Source: Microbacterium gallinarum (GTDB lineage: Bacteria > Actinomycetota > Actinomycetes > Actinomycetales > Microbacteriaceae). Taken from it: DNA of 64,000 bases. The stretch lies in NCBI RefSeq assembly GCF_014837165.1, contig NZ_JACSPM010000007.1, forward strand, positions 1-64,000. The letters run 5' to 3'. The position numbers and the translations under genes are program-made. Of the stretch, positions 55,653 through 64,000 are shown piece by piece. Under the pieces are notes generated by a model. The model did not search any database. It was not told the DNA's origin and was given only the letters and a program-made list of their open reading frames with translations. Positions within the stretch are counted from its first letter, which is position 1. The number at the start of each line of letters is the position of its first letter.

Positions 55653-55699
55653 CCCGCGGTGCACGGGGGTGCCGGTGAGGAGTGCGGCCGGCCCCGGGT

Positions 55700-56338
55700 C
55701 TAGGTGGGCCGGGAGGCGTCGACCGGCGCCACCGGATCCACGCGCCACCGCATCAGCACGTTCCCCGACGAGTCCCACGAGTGGGTGCCGAGCAGCTTCA
55801 GCGCCACGGGCGGGCGCGCGTCGAACAGCGGCACGCCCGACCCCGCGATGAGCGGGAACGTCACCAGATGCAGCTCGTCCACCAGTCCCGCGTGCATCAG
55901 GTCGTTCCACAGCCGCCGTCCGAGCAGGATCAGGATGCCGGCGCCCTCGCCTTCCTTCAGAGCCCGGATCGCCTCTCGCGCCTGCGCCACCCGCACGATC
56001 CGCACGTTCTCGTAGGGCTCGAGGTCGGCCTCGGTGATCGTGTCCGACACGACGAGCTTCTCGACGCCGAGGATCAGCTCGGCGAACTCGTGGCGGATGG
56101 GCGAGGCGCCGGGATCCTGCGTCACCCCCGTCCAGTAGCCCAGATTGCCCAGCGCCGACCGGCGACCCGACAGCACGAGCGTCCCGGCGTCGCGCAGCAG
56201 CCCCGTGGTGTAGTGGTCGAACGTGTCGGCGCCGGCGTAGTCCGGGTGCTGGTGCTCGAAGAACGAGGCGATGTCGTGGTCGTCGTCCTCGTACCGGCCG
56301 TCGACGGTGACGAAGTTGCAGACGGTCAGCGTGCGCAT
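55700..56338 (-). CDS. Dihydrofolate reductase-like (RibD C-terminal) protein
   Basis: A 212-residue protein of the DHFR/RibD-C fold: MRTLTVCNFVTVDGRYEDDD at the N-terminus, TLVLSGRRSALGNLGYWTG near residue 55, and ILILLGRRLWNDLMHAGLVDELHL near 135. These bind NADPH and many act on folate or pterin-like substrates, but the actual substrate of this group is usually unknown. The ATG is six bases after TAGCGT, leaderless. Confidence 0.85.
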   Translation of the reverse strand: MRTLTVCNFVTVDGRYEDDDHDIASFFEHQHPDYAGADTFDHYTTGLLRDAGTLVLSGRRSALGNLGYWTGVTQDPGASPIRHEFAELILGVEKLVVSDTITEADLEPYENVRIVRVAQAREAIRALKEGEGAGILILLGRRLWNDLMHAGLVDELHLVTFPLIAGSGVPLFDARPPVALKLLGTHSWDSSGNVLMRWRVDPVAPVDASRPT

Positions 56339-56344
56339 GGCGTC

Positions 56345-56350
56345 ACGCTA
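56345..56350 (-). promoter_or_regulatory. -10 box for the DHFR-like gene
   Basis: Minus-strand TAGCGT ends six bases before ATG 56338, the same hexamer and spacing as at dapD. Confidence 0.45.
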
Positions 56351-56389
56351 GCCGGGTCGGACGCGTTCCGATACTCGGCGGCAGGCCGT

Positions 56390-57157
56390 TCAGCGATCGA
56401 TGCGGCGGATGCCGCGGAACGCCTCGGTCCGGTACGGGAGATCGACGACGACCCCGCCGCTGTCGGTCATGCGGCACGCGCCGTCGAAGAGCTCTCCGAC
56501 GTCGCGGAGGATGCGCTCCCGTTCGTCCGCGGGCGCGGTGATCACGTAGCTGCGCGACGCGACCATGTCCAGCAGAGCGTCTCGTCCGATCGTGCGGGTC
56601 CAGCTCCACACGCGCTTCTCGAGATCACCGATCGGCTCCCCCACGACCGGGCCGCCCTCGGCGATCATGCGCTCGGCGCTCGAGGCGTGCATGATCGCGG
56701 TCAGGCCGCTGACGAAGGCGTCGGACTCGTCGCGCACGTTCCAGATCAGCCCCAGCACGCCCCCCGACCGCAGCACCCGGCCGCACTCGGCGGCGGCGGC
56801 GAGCGGATCCACCCAATGCCATGCCTGCCCGAGCAGCAGCGCGTCGACGGAGGCGTCGGGCAGCGGCATCCGCTCCGCCGTCCCCACGAACGTGGGGACG
56901 CCGTGCACGTTGTCGCGCAGCGCGGCGAGCATGTCGGGGTCGGGGTCGATGGCGACGACATCGGCTCCGGCCTCGACGATCGTGCGGGTGAGCTTGCCGG
57001 TGCCGGCACCGACGTCGGCGACGCGCAGCGCGCGGGCCTCCGCCCGCACCGGCGCGAGCAGCCACTCGACGGCCTCGCGCGGGTAGTCGGGCCGCCCCGA
57101 TTCGTACGCGCTCGCGGCGGCTCCGAACGACCGGGACATCTCATCGCGACTGGCCAT
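56390..57157 (-). CDS. SAM-dependent methyltransferase
   Basis: A 255-residue class I methyltransferase. N-terminal FGAAASAYESGRPDYP near residue 11 and the SAM motif VADVGAGTGKLTRTI near 46 place it with the Methyltransf_11 enzymes; DALLLGQAWHWVDP near 108 is motif post-I. Substrate unknown. The ATG is six bases after TAGGCT. Confidence 0.87.
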   Translation of the reverse strand: MASRDEMSRSFGAAASAYESGRPDYPREAVEWLLAPVRAEARALRVADVGAGTGKLTRTIVEAGADVVAIDPDPDMLAALRDNVHGVPTFVGTAERMPLPDASVDALLLGQAWHWVDPLAAAAECGRVLRSGGVLGLIWNVRDESDAFVSGLTAIMHASSAERMIAEGGPVVGEPIGDLEKRVWSWTRTIGRDALLDMVASRSYVITAPADERERILRDVGELFDGACRMTDSGGVVVDLPYRTEAFRGIRRIDR

Positions 57158-57163
57158 GCTCCG

Positions 57164-57169
57164 AGCCTA
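57164..57169 (-). promoter_or_regulatory. -10 box for the methyltransferase gene
   Basis: Minus-strand TAGGCT is six bases from ATG 57157, implying a leaderless mRNA. Confidence 0.45.
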
Positions 57170-57239
57170 GGACGCTCGATGCCGGTTGCGCGCGGCGCGC
57201 CTGCCACCGGCTCCGCCGGCCGCGGGTGAGGCTGGGCGC

Positions 57240-57842
57240 GTGGCCCTGGACTTCACCGCGATCGACTTCGAAACGGCGAATCCGAGCAATGCCTCGGCCT
57301 GCGCGGTCGGGCTCGTGAAGGTGCGCGGCGGCCAGGTCGTCGCGCAGACCGGGTGGCTGATCCAGCCTCCCGCCGGACACGACCGGTTCTTCGAGCTGAA
57401 CACGCGCATCCACGGCATCACCGCCGACGACGTGATCGGCGCGGCGACGTGGACCGGCCAGCTCGCCGCCATGGACGCATTCATCGGCGGGGACGTGCTC
57501 GTCGCCCACAACGCCGGGTTCGACATGGCCGTCATCAAGCGGGCGTGCGAGGCGACCGGCGACGACTGCCCGCCCTACCGCTACGCCTGCAGCCTGCAGG
57601 TGGCGCGCAAGGTGTACCAGCTCGAGTCCTACCGCCTGCCCTTCGTCGCGGCGGAGGCGGGATTCTCCGAGTTCTCCCACCACAACGCCACCGCCGACGC
57701 GCTCGCGTGCGCTCACGTCATGATCGACGCAGCCCGCCGCCTGGCCGCGGACGACATCGACCTTCTCACCGAGTACTGCGGGGTGCGCGTGTCGCAGATC
57801 GCCGTGGCCGAGGCGCCCGCGGTCTCCTTCGCCGTCGCGTAG
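57240..57842 (+). CDS. DEDDh 3'-5' exonuclease
   Basis: A 200-residue DnaQ-like exonuclease. The four acidic residues and His are visible: IDFETAN at residues 8-14, AHNAGFDMAVIK near 99, and HHNATADALAC near 145. Such proteins trim DNA or RNA 3' ends. GTG at 57240 puts the first catalytic Asp at residue 8, as expected; GAGGCT six bases upstream may be its -10. rmuC follows on the same strand. Confidence 0.88.
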   Translation: MALDFTAIDFETANPSNASACAVGLVKVRGGQVVAQTGWLIQPPAGHDRFFELNTRIHGITADDVIGAATWTGQLAAMDAFIGGDVLVAHNAGFDMAVIKRACEATGDDCPPYRYACSLQVARKVYQLESYRLPFVAAEAGFSEFSHHNATADALACAHVMIDAARRLAADDIDLLTEYCGVRVSQIAVAEAPAVSFAVA

Positions 57843-57890
57843 CGGGCGCGTCCCCGCTGCGATGTCGGGGGCCTCCGTCATCCTGGGCGC

Positions 57891-59219
57891 ATGGACGCAC
57901 TCCTCGTCTCGATGATCGCCGTCGCGACCCTGCTCGTCGGCGCCCTCGCGGGCTTCACCGCCGGCCTGGCCCGCGGGGCCGCGCGCGCCGCGCGCGAGCA
58001 GGCCGAGCTGCACGCCCGCCTGGCCGCGGCCGAGGCCACGCGACAGGGCGTGCAGGCCCAGCTCGACCACCAGCAGGTGCTCTACCGCGAGCTCGCGAGC
58101 CAGGCCCGCCACGACCAGGCGACGCGCGAGGAGCGCGAGCGTCGCGAGCAGACGGTCCTGCGCGCGCTCGCGCCGGTGCACGAGACGCTCACGGCCATGC
58201 AGGCCAAGGTCGGAGAGCTCGAGCGCGACCGGCACACGCAGTTCGGCACGCTCGCCGAGCAGCTGCGGCGCGCGCACGAGTCCGACGAAGCCCTGCGTGC
58301 GACCACCGAGTCGCTCGCGAGCGCGCTGCGGTCCGGGTCGACACGGGGGGTGTGGGGCGAGACCCAGCTGCGCCGGGTCGTCGAGGCCGCGGGCCTCACG
58401 CGGTACGTCGACTTCGATCTGCAGACATCGATCCGATCGGATGCCGGCGCCGGCCGCCCCGACATGGTCATCCGGCTCCCCGGCGACAAGGCCATCGCCG
58501 TCGACGCGAAGGTCCCGCTCGACGCCTACCTCGAGGCCAGCGCCATTCCGCTCACCGCGCAGGGCGCGGAGGCCGCGCGCCGGCGCACGCTGCTCGACAA
58601 GCACGTCAAGGCGGTGCGCGCGCATGTCGACGCGCTCGCCAAGAAGGCGTACTGGTCCGGCCTGTCGTCGAGCCCCGAGTTCGTGGTGTGCTTCGTGCCG
58701 AGCGAGTCGCTGCTCGCGGCGGCCCTCGAAGAAGACCCGTCGCTGCTCGACCATGCCTTCGGGAAGCGCGTGGCCCTCGCGTCGCCCGTCAACCTGTGGG
58801 CGGTGCTGAAGACCGTCGCCTATACGTGGACGCAGCAGGACGTCTCGGCCGAGGCGCGCACGCTGTTCGAGCTCGGCAATCAGCTGTACGAGCGGCTCGG
58901 CTCCCTCGCGGGCCACGCAGACGATCTCCGCCGAGCGATCGAGCGCACCGTCGACAGCTACAACCGGTTCGCCGGATCCCTCGAGACGCGTGTGCTCGTG
59001 AGCGCGCGCCGCTTCCCGGGGATCGATGCGACGAAGCTCGAGGCGCTCGGCGAGCCGGCGACGATCGAGAAGTCGCCGCGGCGTCTCACGGCACCCGAGC
59101 TCCTCGACGCGGCCCTCGACCTCGAGCGCGCCGGTGATGATGCGGGCGAGACCTCGGGCCGCGCGTCGACGGCCGACCTGGGCGACCTGCGGGCGCGGAT
59201 CGCGCCCACTCAGGACTGA
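57891..59219 (+). CDS. rmuC: DNA recombination protein RmuC
   Basis: A 442-residue RmuC protein that limits recombination at repeats. An N-terminal helix (about 4-24) anchors or orients it, a long charged coiled coil (30-130) follows, and the nuclease-like RmuC domain spans about 140-420, with GVWGETQLRRVVEAAGL near 148 and DAKVPLDAYLEA near 204. It follows the exonuclease gene, 48 bases downstream. Confidence 0.92.
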   Translation: MDALLVSMIAVATLLVGALAGFTAGLARGAARAAREQAELHARLAAAEATRQGVQAQLDHQQVLYRELASQARHDQATREERERREQTVLRALAPVHETLTAMQAKVGELERDRHTQFGTLAEQLRRAHESDEALRATTESLASALRSGSTRGVWGETQLRRVVEAAGLTRYVDFDLQTSIRSDAGAGRPDMVIRLPGDKAIAVDAKVPLDAYLEASAIPLTAQGAEAARRRTLLDKHVKAVRAHVDALAKKAYWSGLSSSPEFVVCFVPSESLLAAALEEDPSLLDHAFGKRVALASPVNLWAVLKTVAYTWTQQDVSAEARTLFELGNQLYERLGSLAGHADDLRRAIERTVDSYNRFAGSLETRVLVSARRFPGIDATKLEALGEPATIEKSPRRLTAPELLDAALDLERAGDDAGETSGRASTADLGDLRARIAPTQD

Positions 59220-59225
59220 TGCGGC

Positions 59226-59447
59226 TCAGGCTCCGCCGGGCACGAAGCTGAGGAGTGCGATCACCGCGGCGGACACACCGACGAACGCGCCGACCATCCA
59301 CCACGCGCTGATCTCATGGCCTTCTTCCCGGCGCACGCGCAGGAGCACGTCAGGGCGACGTGACGGATCGGCCGTGTTCGCCACGGCGTTCGCCACAACG
59401 GCCTGTGCGCCGGTCTGCGGCGATGGACCGCCTACCTGTCCGGACAT
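59226..59447 (-). CDS. Small membrane protein
   Basis: A 73-residue protein with a polar N-terminus and one C-terminal helix (about 48-70: WWMVGAFVGVSAAVIALLSF). Family not recognised; small proteins of this sort downstream of glpX occur in relatives. Convergent with rmuC, six bases apart. Confidence 0.6.
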   Translation of the reverse strand: MSGQVGGPSPQTGAQAVVANAVANTADPSRRPDVLLRVRREEGHEISAWWMVGAFVGVSAAVIALLSFVPGGA

Positions 59448-59532
59448 CGAGAACTCCCTCGCATGGAAACACGAGTCGGCGTCGACCCAGATTCGATTCT
59501 GCCAGAGTTCCCCCCGGATGACGTCCCGATCC

Positions 59533-59584
59533 TGTCACACCAGTCACATCTGTCACACCAGTCACATCTGTCACACCAGTCACA
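59533..59584. repeat. 18-bp tandem repeat, 2.9 copies
   Basis: TGTCACACCAGTCACATC occurs at 59533-59550 and 59551-59568, with a partial third copy to 59584. Each unit carries the half-repeats TGTCACA and AGTCACA. It lies between the end of glpX and the small membrane protein start. Confidence 0.9.
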
Positions 59585-59608
59585 GGCGCCCTCCGACGCG
59601 GCGTGCTG

Positions 59609-60598
59609 TTACAGCCACTTCGAGACGAGGTGCTCCGAGGTGATGCGGCGGAGGGTGCCCGAGGCGCCGCGCAGCACGACGCTCTCGGTGTAGACATAGC
59701 CGCCCTCCCGGCGCACGCCGTCGACGAGCTGGCCGTCCGTGACGCCGGTGGCGACGAAGATCGTGTTGCTTCCCTTCACGAGGTCATCGGCCTCGTACAC
59801 GTGGCCGTCGAGCTTCAGCCCGGCGTCGATGCCCCGCTGCTTCTCGTCGTCGTCGCGTGGCCACAGCCGGCCCTGGATGTGTCCGCCGAGCGCCTTGATG
59901 GCGCAGGCGGTGACGATCCCCTCGGGACTGCCGCCGACTCCGACGCACATGTCGGTGCGGGCGTTGTGGCGTGCGGCGTTGATGCCGCCGGCGACATCAC
60001 CGTCGCTCATCAGGCGTGTGCCGGCACCGGCGGCGCGGATCTCGTCGATGAGCTGGTCGTGGCGCGGGCGGTGCAGCACCGAGACGACGATCTCGTCGAC
60101 CGGCTTGCCGAGCGCCTTCGCCAGTCGCCGGATGTTCTCACCGATCGGAAGGCGGATGTCGACAACGCCGACACCGGCCGGGCCCGTCACGAGCTTGTCC
60201 ATGTAGAAGACGCTCGAGGCGTCGAGCATCGTGCCCTGATCGGAGACCGCGATGACCGACAGCGCGTTGTTGCGACCGGCGGCCGTGAGCGACGTGCCGT
60301 CGATCGGGTCCACGGCGACGTCCGCCTTCGGTCCTCGGCCGTTGCCCACCCGCTCGCCGTTGTAGAGCATGGGCGCTTCGTCCTTCTCGCCCTCGCCGAT
60401 GACGATCGTGCCGTCGAAGTTCACCGTCGTGAAGAAGGCGCGCATGGCGTCGACCGCGGCGCCGTCGGCGTCCTCCTTCGCGCCGCGACCGATGAACGGC
60501 ACCGCCCGGATCGCCGCCGCCTCGGTGGCACGCACGAGTTCGAGTGCGAGGTTGCGGTCGGGGTGGAGCGGGCTCATGTCAGCGGTCAGACTCACCAT
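59609..60598 (-). CDS. glpX: Class II fructose-1,6-bisphosphatase
   Basis: A 329-residue GlpX phosphatase for gluconeogenesis. Metal and phosphate motifs: GEGEKDEAPML near residue 68, ADVAVDPIDGTSLTAAG near 90 and MSDGDVAGGINA near 192. ATG at 60598 is chosen because TACGCT is seven bases upstream; ATG at 60577 is a later choice. Divergent from fba, so the two opposing-direction enzymes share a control region. Confidence 0.94.
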   Translation of the reverse strand: MVSLTADMSPLHPDRNLALELVRATEAAAIRAVPFIGRGAKEDADGAAVDAMRAFFTTVNFDGTIVIGEGEKDEAPMLYNGERVGNGRGPKADVAVDPIDGTSLTAAGRNNALSVIAVSDQGTMLDASSVFYMDKLVTGPAGVGVVDIRLPIGENIRRLAKALGKPVDEIVVSVLHRPRHDQLIDEIRAAGAGTRLMSDGDVAGGINAARHNARTDMCVGVGGSPEGIVTACAIKALGGHIQGRLWPRDDDEKQRGIDAGLKLDGHVYEADDLVKGSNTIFVATGVTDGQLVDGVRREGGYVYTESVVLRGASGTLRRITSEHLVSKWL

Positions 60599-60605
60599 GA
60601 CCCCC

Positions 60606-60611
60606 AGCGTA
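60606..60611 (-). promoter_or_regulatory. -10 box for glpX
   Basis: Minus-strand TACGCT ends seven bases before ATG 60598 and supports that start. Confidence 0.4.
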
Positions 60612-60748
60612 GCCACCGCGCCTGCGCAAACCGCAGACTTTCACGCCGCGAGCGTCGAAGGAATCGCGATTCTTTCACACCGGCTCAGAACGCCTGCGTG
60701 CATCCGTCACGCGGGGATGCGGCATCCGCTCTCTCGATCTGTCGGCGC

Positions 60749-60754
60749 TAAAGT
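60749..60754 (+). promoter_or_regulatory. Possible -10 box for fba
   Basis: TAAAGT lies 33 bases before the fba ATG; AAGGAG follows as ribosome site. The -35 is not clear. Confidence 0.4.
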
Positions 60755-60787
60755 CGAGGGAAGCCCCCAACCGACCAAGGAGCACCC

Positions 60788-61819
<1,032 letters not shown>

Positions 61820-61839
61820 GGCGCGTCAGACAGACGAGC

Positions 61840-61885
61840 GGATGCCTCGGCTCCGCCCCTTCGCCGGGGCGGGTCCGGGGCATCC
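61840..61885. terminator. Terminator between fba and the anti-sigma gene
   Basis: GGATGCC/GGCATCC and CCGCCCC/GGGGCGG pair in one interrupted hairpin between two convergent genes. Confidence 0.7.
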
Positions 61886-61900
61886 GGCGTTCCCGGGCCG

Positions 61901-62629
61901 TCACTGCGGTGCTGCGCCGTCGTCCGGCGGATCGAGCTCGGTGCGCATCAGCACCTTGCCCGTCCGGAGCGAGCGGATCTCCACGGCTGCGATCTCGTCG
62001 ACGTCGAGCGCCGTCGAGGCGCTGAGGCGCGCCGTCGAACCCGGCAGTGCCCGCCACGTGGAGACCTCGCTCGTCGTGCCGTCGACGCCGGTGAGCACCA
62101 GCGAGTACGGCCAGCCCTCGGCGGGAACGTCGTCGCCCGCCGGCTCGGTGTAGCGGCAGGTCATCTCGATCCGCGTCCCCCACGGCGCGTCCGCGAGTTC
62201 GACCGTCGCGGAGAGCGGCAGGTCCACGAGCGGCTCGAGGGCGACGACCTGGATGCCGCGCAGCGCCGGCGCGATCGCCGTCGTCACGGCCAGCATCACC
62301 GCGATGAGGATCGCCGCCGCTGCGGCGAGCCCGCCGGCCCACCATGCCCGACGGCGGCGCTGCGCCTCGCGGGTCCCCTGCTCGATCAGGCGCGCGCGGG
62401 ATGCGGCATCCGGACCCTCCTCCCCCACCGCGGCGGTGAGGAGCGACATCGCGCGGTCAGGCGGCACGCGCGAGAGCAGGCCCTGCGTCGACGCGAGGTC
62501 GGCGAGCGCGGCACGGCAGGCGTCGCAGCCCTCGAGGTGCTCCTCGAACAGTCGGCGGTCGGCCGGGCTGAGCGCACCGAGGACATAGGCGGCATCCCAT
62601 TCGGCGAAGCGCGCGTGGTCGGGACTCAT
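61901..62629 (-). CDS. Anti-sigma factor with zinc-binding ZAS domain
   Basis: A 242-residue membrane anti-sigma factor (RskA/RslA type). The cytoplasmic N-terminus has a zinc site EEHLEGCDACRAAL near residue 35 (HxxxCxxC), one transmembrane helix is at about 105-125 and an extracytoplasmic RskA-like domain follows. It should hold the sigma factor encoded just upstream, to which it is coupled by a four-base overlap. Confidence 0.87.
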   Translation of the reverse strand: MSPDHARFAEWDAAYVLGALSPADRRLFEEHLEGCDACRAALADLASTQGLLSRVPPDRAMSLLTAAVGEEGPDAASRARLIEQGTREAQRRRRAWWAGGLAAAAAILIAVMLAVTTAIAPALRGIQVVALEPLVDLPLSATVELADAPWGTRIEMTCRYTEPAGDDVPAEGWPYSLVLTGVDGTTSEVSTWRALPGSTARLSASTALDVDEIAAVEIRSLRTGKVLMRTELDPPDDGAAPQ

Positions 62630-63132
62630 CGCGTCACTCCCTTCTCCTGCAGCGCGAGCCGCAGCGCGCGCAGGCCGTAGTGCAGGCGGGACTTGACCGT
62701 TCCCTGCGGGATGTCGAGCTCGTCGGCGATCTCGGCCACCGTCAGCGCGCCGAAATACGCGCGGATGACGACAGCCCGATGGTCGGCGGACAGCGCGGCG
62801 AGCGCCTCCTCGATGAGGATCGCCTCGAACAGGGCGTCGGTGGCGTCGGAGGTCGCGGTCTCGGGTGGTTCGGCGACGCCGATCTCGCGCCGACGCCGCG
62901 CGGAGCGCACATCGTCGATCACCAGATGCCGCGCGACGGTGAACATCCACGAGCGCGTGGACTCCGGGGCCTGCGCCATGATCCGCGGGGTGCGCCATGC
63001 GCGCAGGAGGGTCTCCTGCACGACGTCGTCCGCACCGGCCCGATCGCCGGTGAGATGCACGACGTACCGCCACACCGGCGCCGCATGGGCGTCGTAGAGC
63101 GCGGCCAGTCGCGTGGCGTCGTCGTCCGGCAT
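62626..63132 (-). CDS. ECF RNA polymerase sigma factor (SigL/SigK-like)
   Basis: A 168-residue ECF sigma factor: sigma2 (about 12-80; VQETLLRAWRTPRIM and SWMFTVARHLVIDDVRSARRR) and sigma4 (about 115-165; DELDIPQGTVKSRLHYGLRALRL). ATG at 63132 lies five bases after GGGAGG; GTG at 63138 is the alternative. Paired with the ZAS anti-sigma factor. A SigL-like promoter precedes it, so it probably controls itself. Confidence 0.92.
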   Translation of the reverse strand: MPDDDATRLAALYDAHAAPVWRYVVHLTGDRAGADDVVQETLLRAWRTPRIMAQAPESTRSWMFTVARHLVIDDVRSARRRREIGVAEPPETATSDATDALFEAILIEEALAALSADHRAVVIRAYFGALTVAEIADELDIPQGTVKSRLHYGLRALRLALQEKGVTR

Positions 63133-63149
63133 CCTCACCTCCCGTAGGA

Positions 63150-63177
63150 GTCACGAAGTGTCGCAGGCCCAGGTTCA
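63150..63177 (-). promoter_or_regulatory. Putative SigL-type autoregulatory promoter
   Basis: Minus-strand TGAACC (63172-63177), 16 bases, CGTGAC (63150-63155). The M. tuberculosis SigL consensus is TGAACC-N16/17-CGTgta. The predicted start is about ten bases before the sigma gene ATG. Confidence 0.6.
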
Positions 63178-63200
63178 CCGGGATCCGCTGTCGGCACCGC

Positions 63201-63206
63201 TATCGT
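63201..63206 (+). promoter_or_regulatory. -10 box for the DUF2231 gene
   Basis: TATCGT ends seven bases before ATG 63214; leaderless or near-leaderless reading. Confidence 0.4.
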
Positions 63207-63213
63207 CCCCGAT

Positions 63214-63717
63214 ATGGACCTCCTTCGCACCGATGTGGTCATCGAGATCGCCGGTCTGCCGCTGCATCCGCTCATCGTGCACGCCGTCGTGGTGATCACA
63301 CCGCTGACGGTGCTGGCGCTGCTGCTCGGCACGTTCTGGCCCGCCGCCCGCCGGCGTCTGGGCATCGTGACCCCGCTCGCGGCGCTGCTGGTGCTCGTCC
63401 TCGTCCCGATCACGACCGCCGCGGGCGAGTCGCTGGCCGACCTGGTCGGCGAGACCGACGCCGTGGACCACCACGAGGACCTCGGCGAGCTGCTGCTGCC
63501 GTGGGTCATCGGACTGTTCGCCGTGGCCGCTGCCCAATGGGCCTGGTACCGGTGGGGCAGGGAGCGCGCCGCGAAGCGGTCCGCCACGGTGGCGCGCGTC
63601 GTGACGATCGTCATCGGTGCGATCGCCGTGCTCGTCGGCGTCGCCACGACGGTGCTCGTCGTGCTCATCGGCGACTCGGGCGCGCGCGCCGTGTGGGGCG
63701 GGATCGTCGGCGCCTGA
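63214..63717 (+). CDS. DUF2231 membrane protein
   Basis: A 167-residue membrane protein with four hydrophobic helices (about 18-40, 50-68, 90-105, 125-155). The start LPLHPLIVHAVVVITPL is the hallmark of DUF2231, whose few studied members relate to haem or cytochrome biology. Divergent from the sigma/anti-sigma pair. Function unknown. Confidence 0.82.
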   Translation: MDLLRTDVVIEIAGLPLHPLIVHAVVVITPLTVLALLLGTFWPAARRRLGIVTPLAALLVLVLVPITTAAGESLADLVGETDAVDHHEDLGELLLPWVIGLFAVAAAQWAWYRWGRERAAKRSATVARVVTIVIGAIAVLVGVATTVLVVLIGDSGARAVWGGIVGA

Positions 63718-63740
63718 TCGCCGTAGAGCGGCGGGGACGG

Positions 63741-64000
63741 TCAGCGGAGGCTGCTGACCATCGCCTCCCACACTGCGGGGTCGTTCATCAGGGGCACGAG
63801 CACCAGCGTCGCCGACGCGAAGGTGAACACCACGCCTCCGACGAGCGGGATCCACCACGAGACGCGCCCGCGCCGCACGCTGATCCACGACAGCGCGGCG
63901 GTGATCAGCCACCCCACCGCGAGCACGATGGCGGCGGCCACACCCCACGGCCGCCCTGCGGACGGGTCCGTGAGCGTCGCGTCGACGCCCAGAATGTCGA
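63741..64000 (-). CDS. DUF6264-like membrane protein, 5' end outside the window
   Basis: At least 86 residues of a membrane protein whose frame stays open to the window edge. VDATLTDPSAGRPWG precedes two helices (AAIVLAVGWLITAALSW and WWIPLVGGVVFTFASATLVL). The closing part resembles DUF6264 proteins of Microbacteriaceae, which carry a disordered N-terminus and four helices; that name is from memory. The in-frame GTG at 63941 is probably internal. Confidence 0.65.
   Translation of the reverse strand, partial: DILGVDATLTDPSAGRPWGVAAAIVLAVGWLITAALSWISVRRGRVSWWIPLVGGVVFTFASATLVLVPLMNDPAVWEAMVSSLR

Noticed and set aside
59533..59584. CRISPR array
   Set aside because: Units are contiguous 18-mers with no spacers and no cas genes are near.
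59533..59584. ECF41 promoter based on its TGTCACA copies
   Set aside because: No CGGTC or CGTC element lies 15-16 bases downstream of any copy.

Overview
This is a GC-rich stretch of chromosome from an actinobacterium, most likely Microbacterium or a close Microbacteriaceae relative. The evidence is the strong G/C bias at third codon positions, TAnnnT -10 boxes placed 6-7 bases before start codons, the actinobacterial types of DapD, DapC/FdxA, MarP-like protease and NrtR-nadABC-nadS, and families typical of this family (DUF7882-like, DUF6113-like and DUF6264-like proteins). I see no IS element, prophage, CRISPR array or tRNA. The left edge looks like the promoter and leader of an rRNA operon that runs leftward out of the window.

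Layout. 1-7.1 kb: rrn leader, lysine biosynthesis (dapD; dapC with fdxA), dimethylargininase-like hydrolase, citrate synthase and an AzlCD-type amino-acid exporter. 7.2-16.5 kb: typA, then a leftward peptide ABC importer (binding lipoprotein, DppB, DppC, fused DppDF ATPase) with an opposite-strand PH-domain gene lodged inside it. 16.6-23.4 kb: CPBP membrane protein, the glycine cleavage genes gcvT-gcvH-gcvP under a tandem glycine riboswitch, and a MarP-like membrane serine protease. 23.5-30.1 kb: the NAD operon nrtR-nadA-nadB-nadC-nadS, with a glycosyltransferase coupled to its end. 30.2-34.9 kb: ABC exporter, MFS efflux pump and an AhpD-like protein.

35-47 kb is the most accessory part. It holds a Cys-rich 39-aa microprotein next to an Fpg-like glycosylase, a cluster of small lineage-specific genes, a hemerythrin/SRPBCC pair, and an ECF41-type sigma factor locus. 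That locus contains the sigma factor, a stand-alone SnoaL-like domain protein, an NmrA-like oxidoreductase and an alpha/beta hydrolase. Three gene starts there share the promoter-like pattern (T/G/C)GTCACA-N15-CGGTC, which outlines a small regulon. 46.5-52.7 kb is a sugar ABC importer with a GH13 alpha-glucosidase under a divergent ROK repressor.

52.8-64 kb: an orphan LysR-type helix-turn-helix protein, a serine-less alpha/beta hydrolase, ychF, a methyltransferase gene broken by an amber stop, a DHFR-like gene, a methyltransferase, a DEDD exonuclease, rmuC, the gluconeogenic/glycolytic pair glpX-fba (divergent), and a second ECF sigma/anti-sigma pair with a SigL-like promoter. The right edge cuts a DUF6264-like gene.

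How the genes work together: dapD and dapC carry out adjacent steps of meso-diaminopimelate synthesis; gcvTHP is switched on by glycine; NrtR is expected to repress NAD synthesis through an operator inside its own promoter; glpX and fba serve both directions of the hexose-phosphate pathway; the ROK regulator is expected to control the sugar importer and the glucosidase that cleaves the imported sugar.
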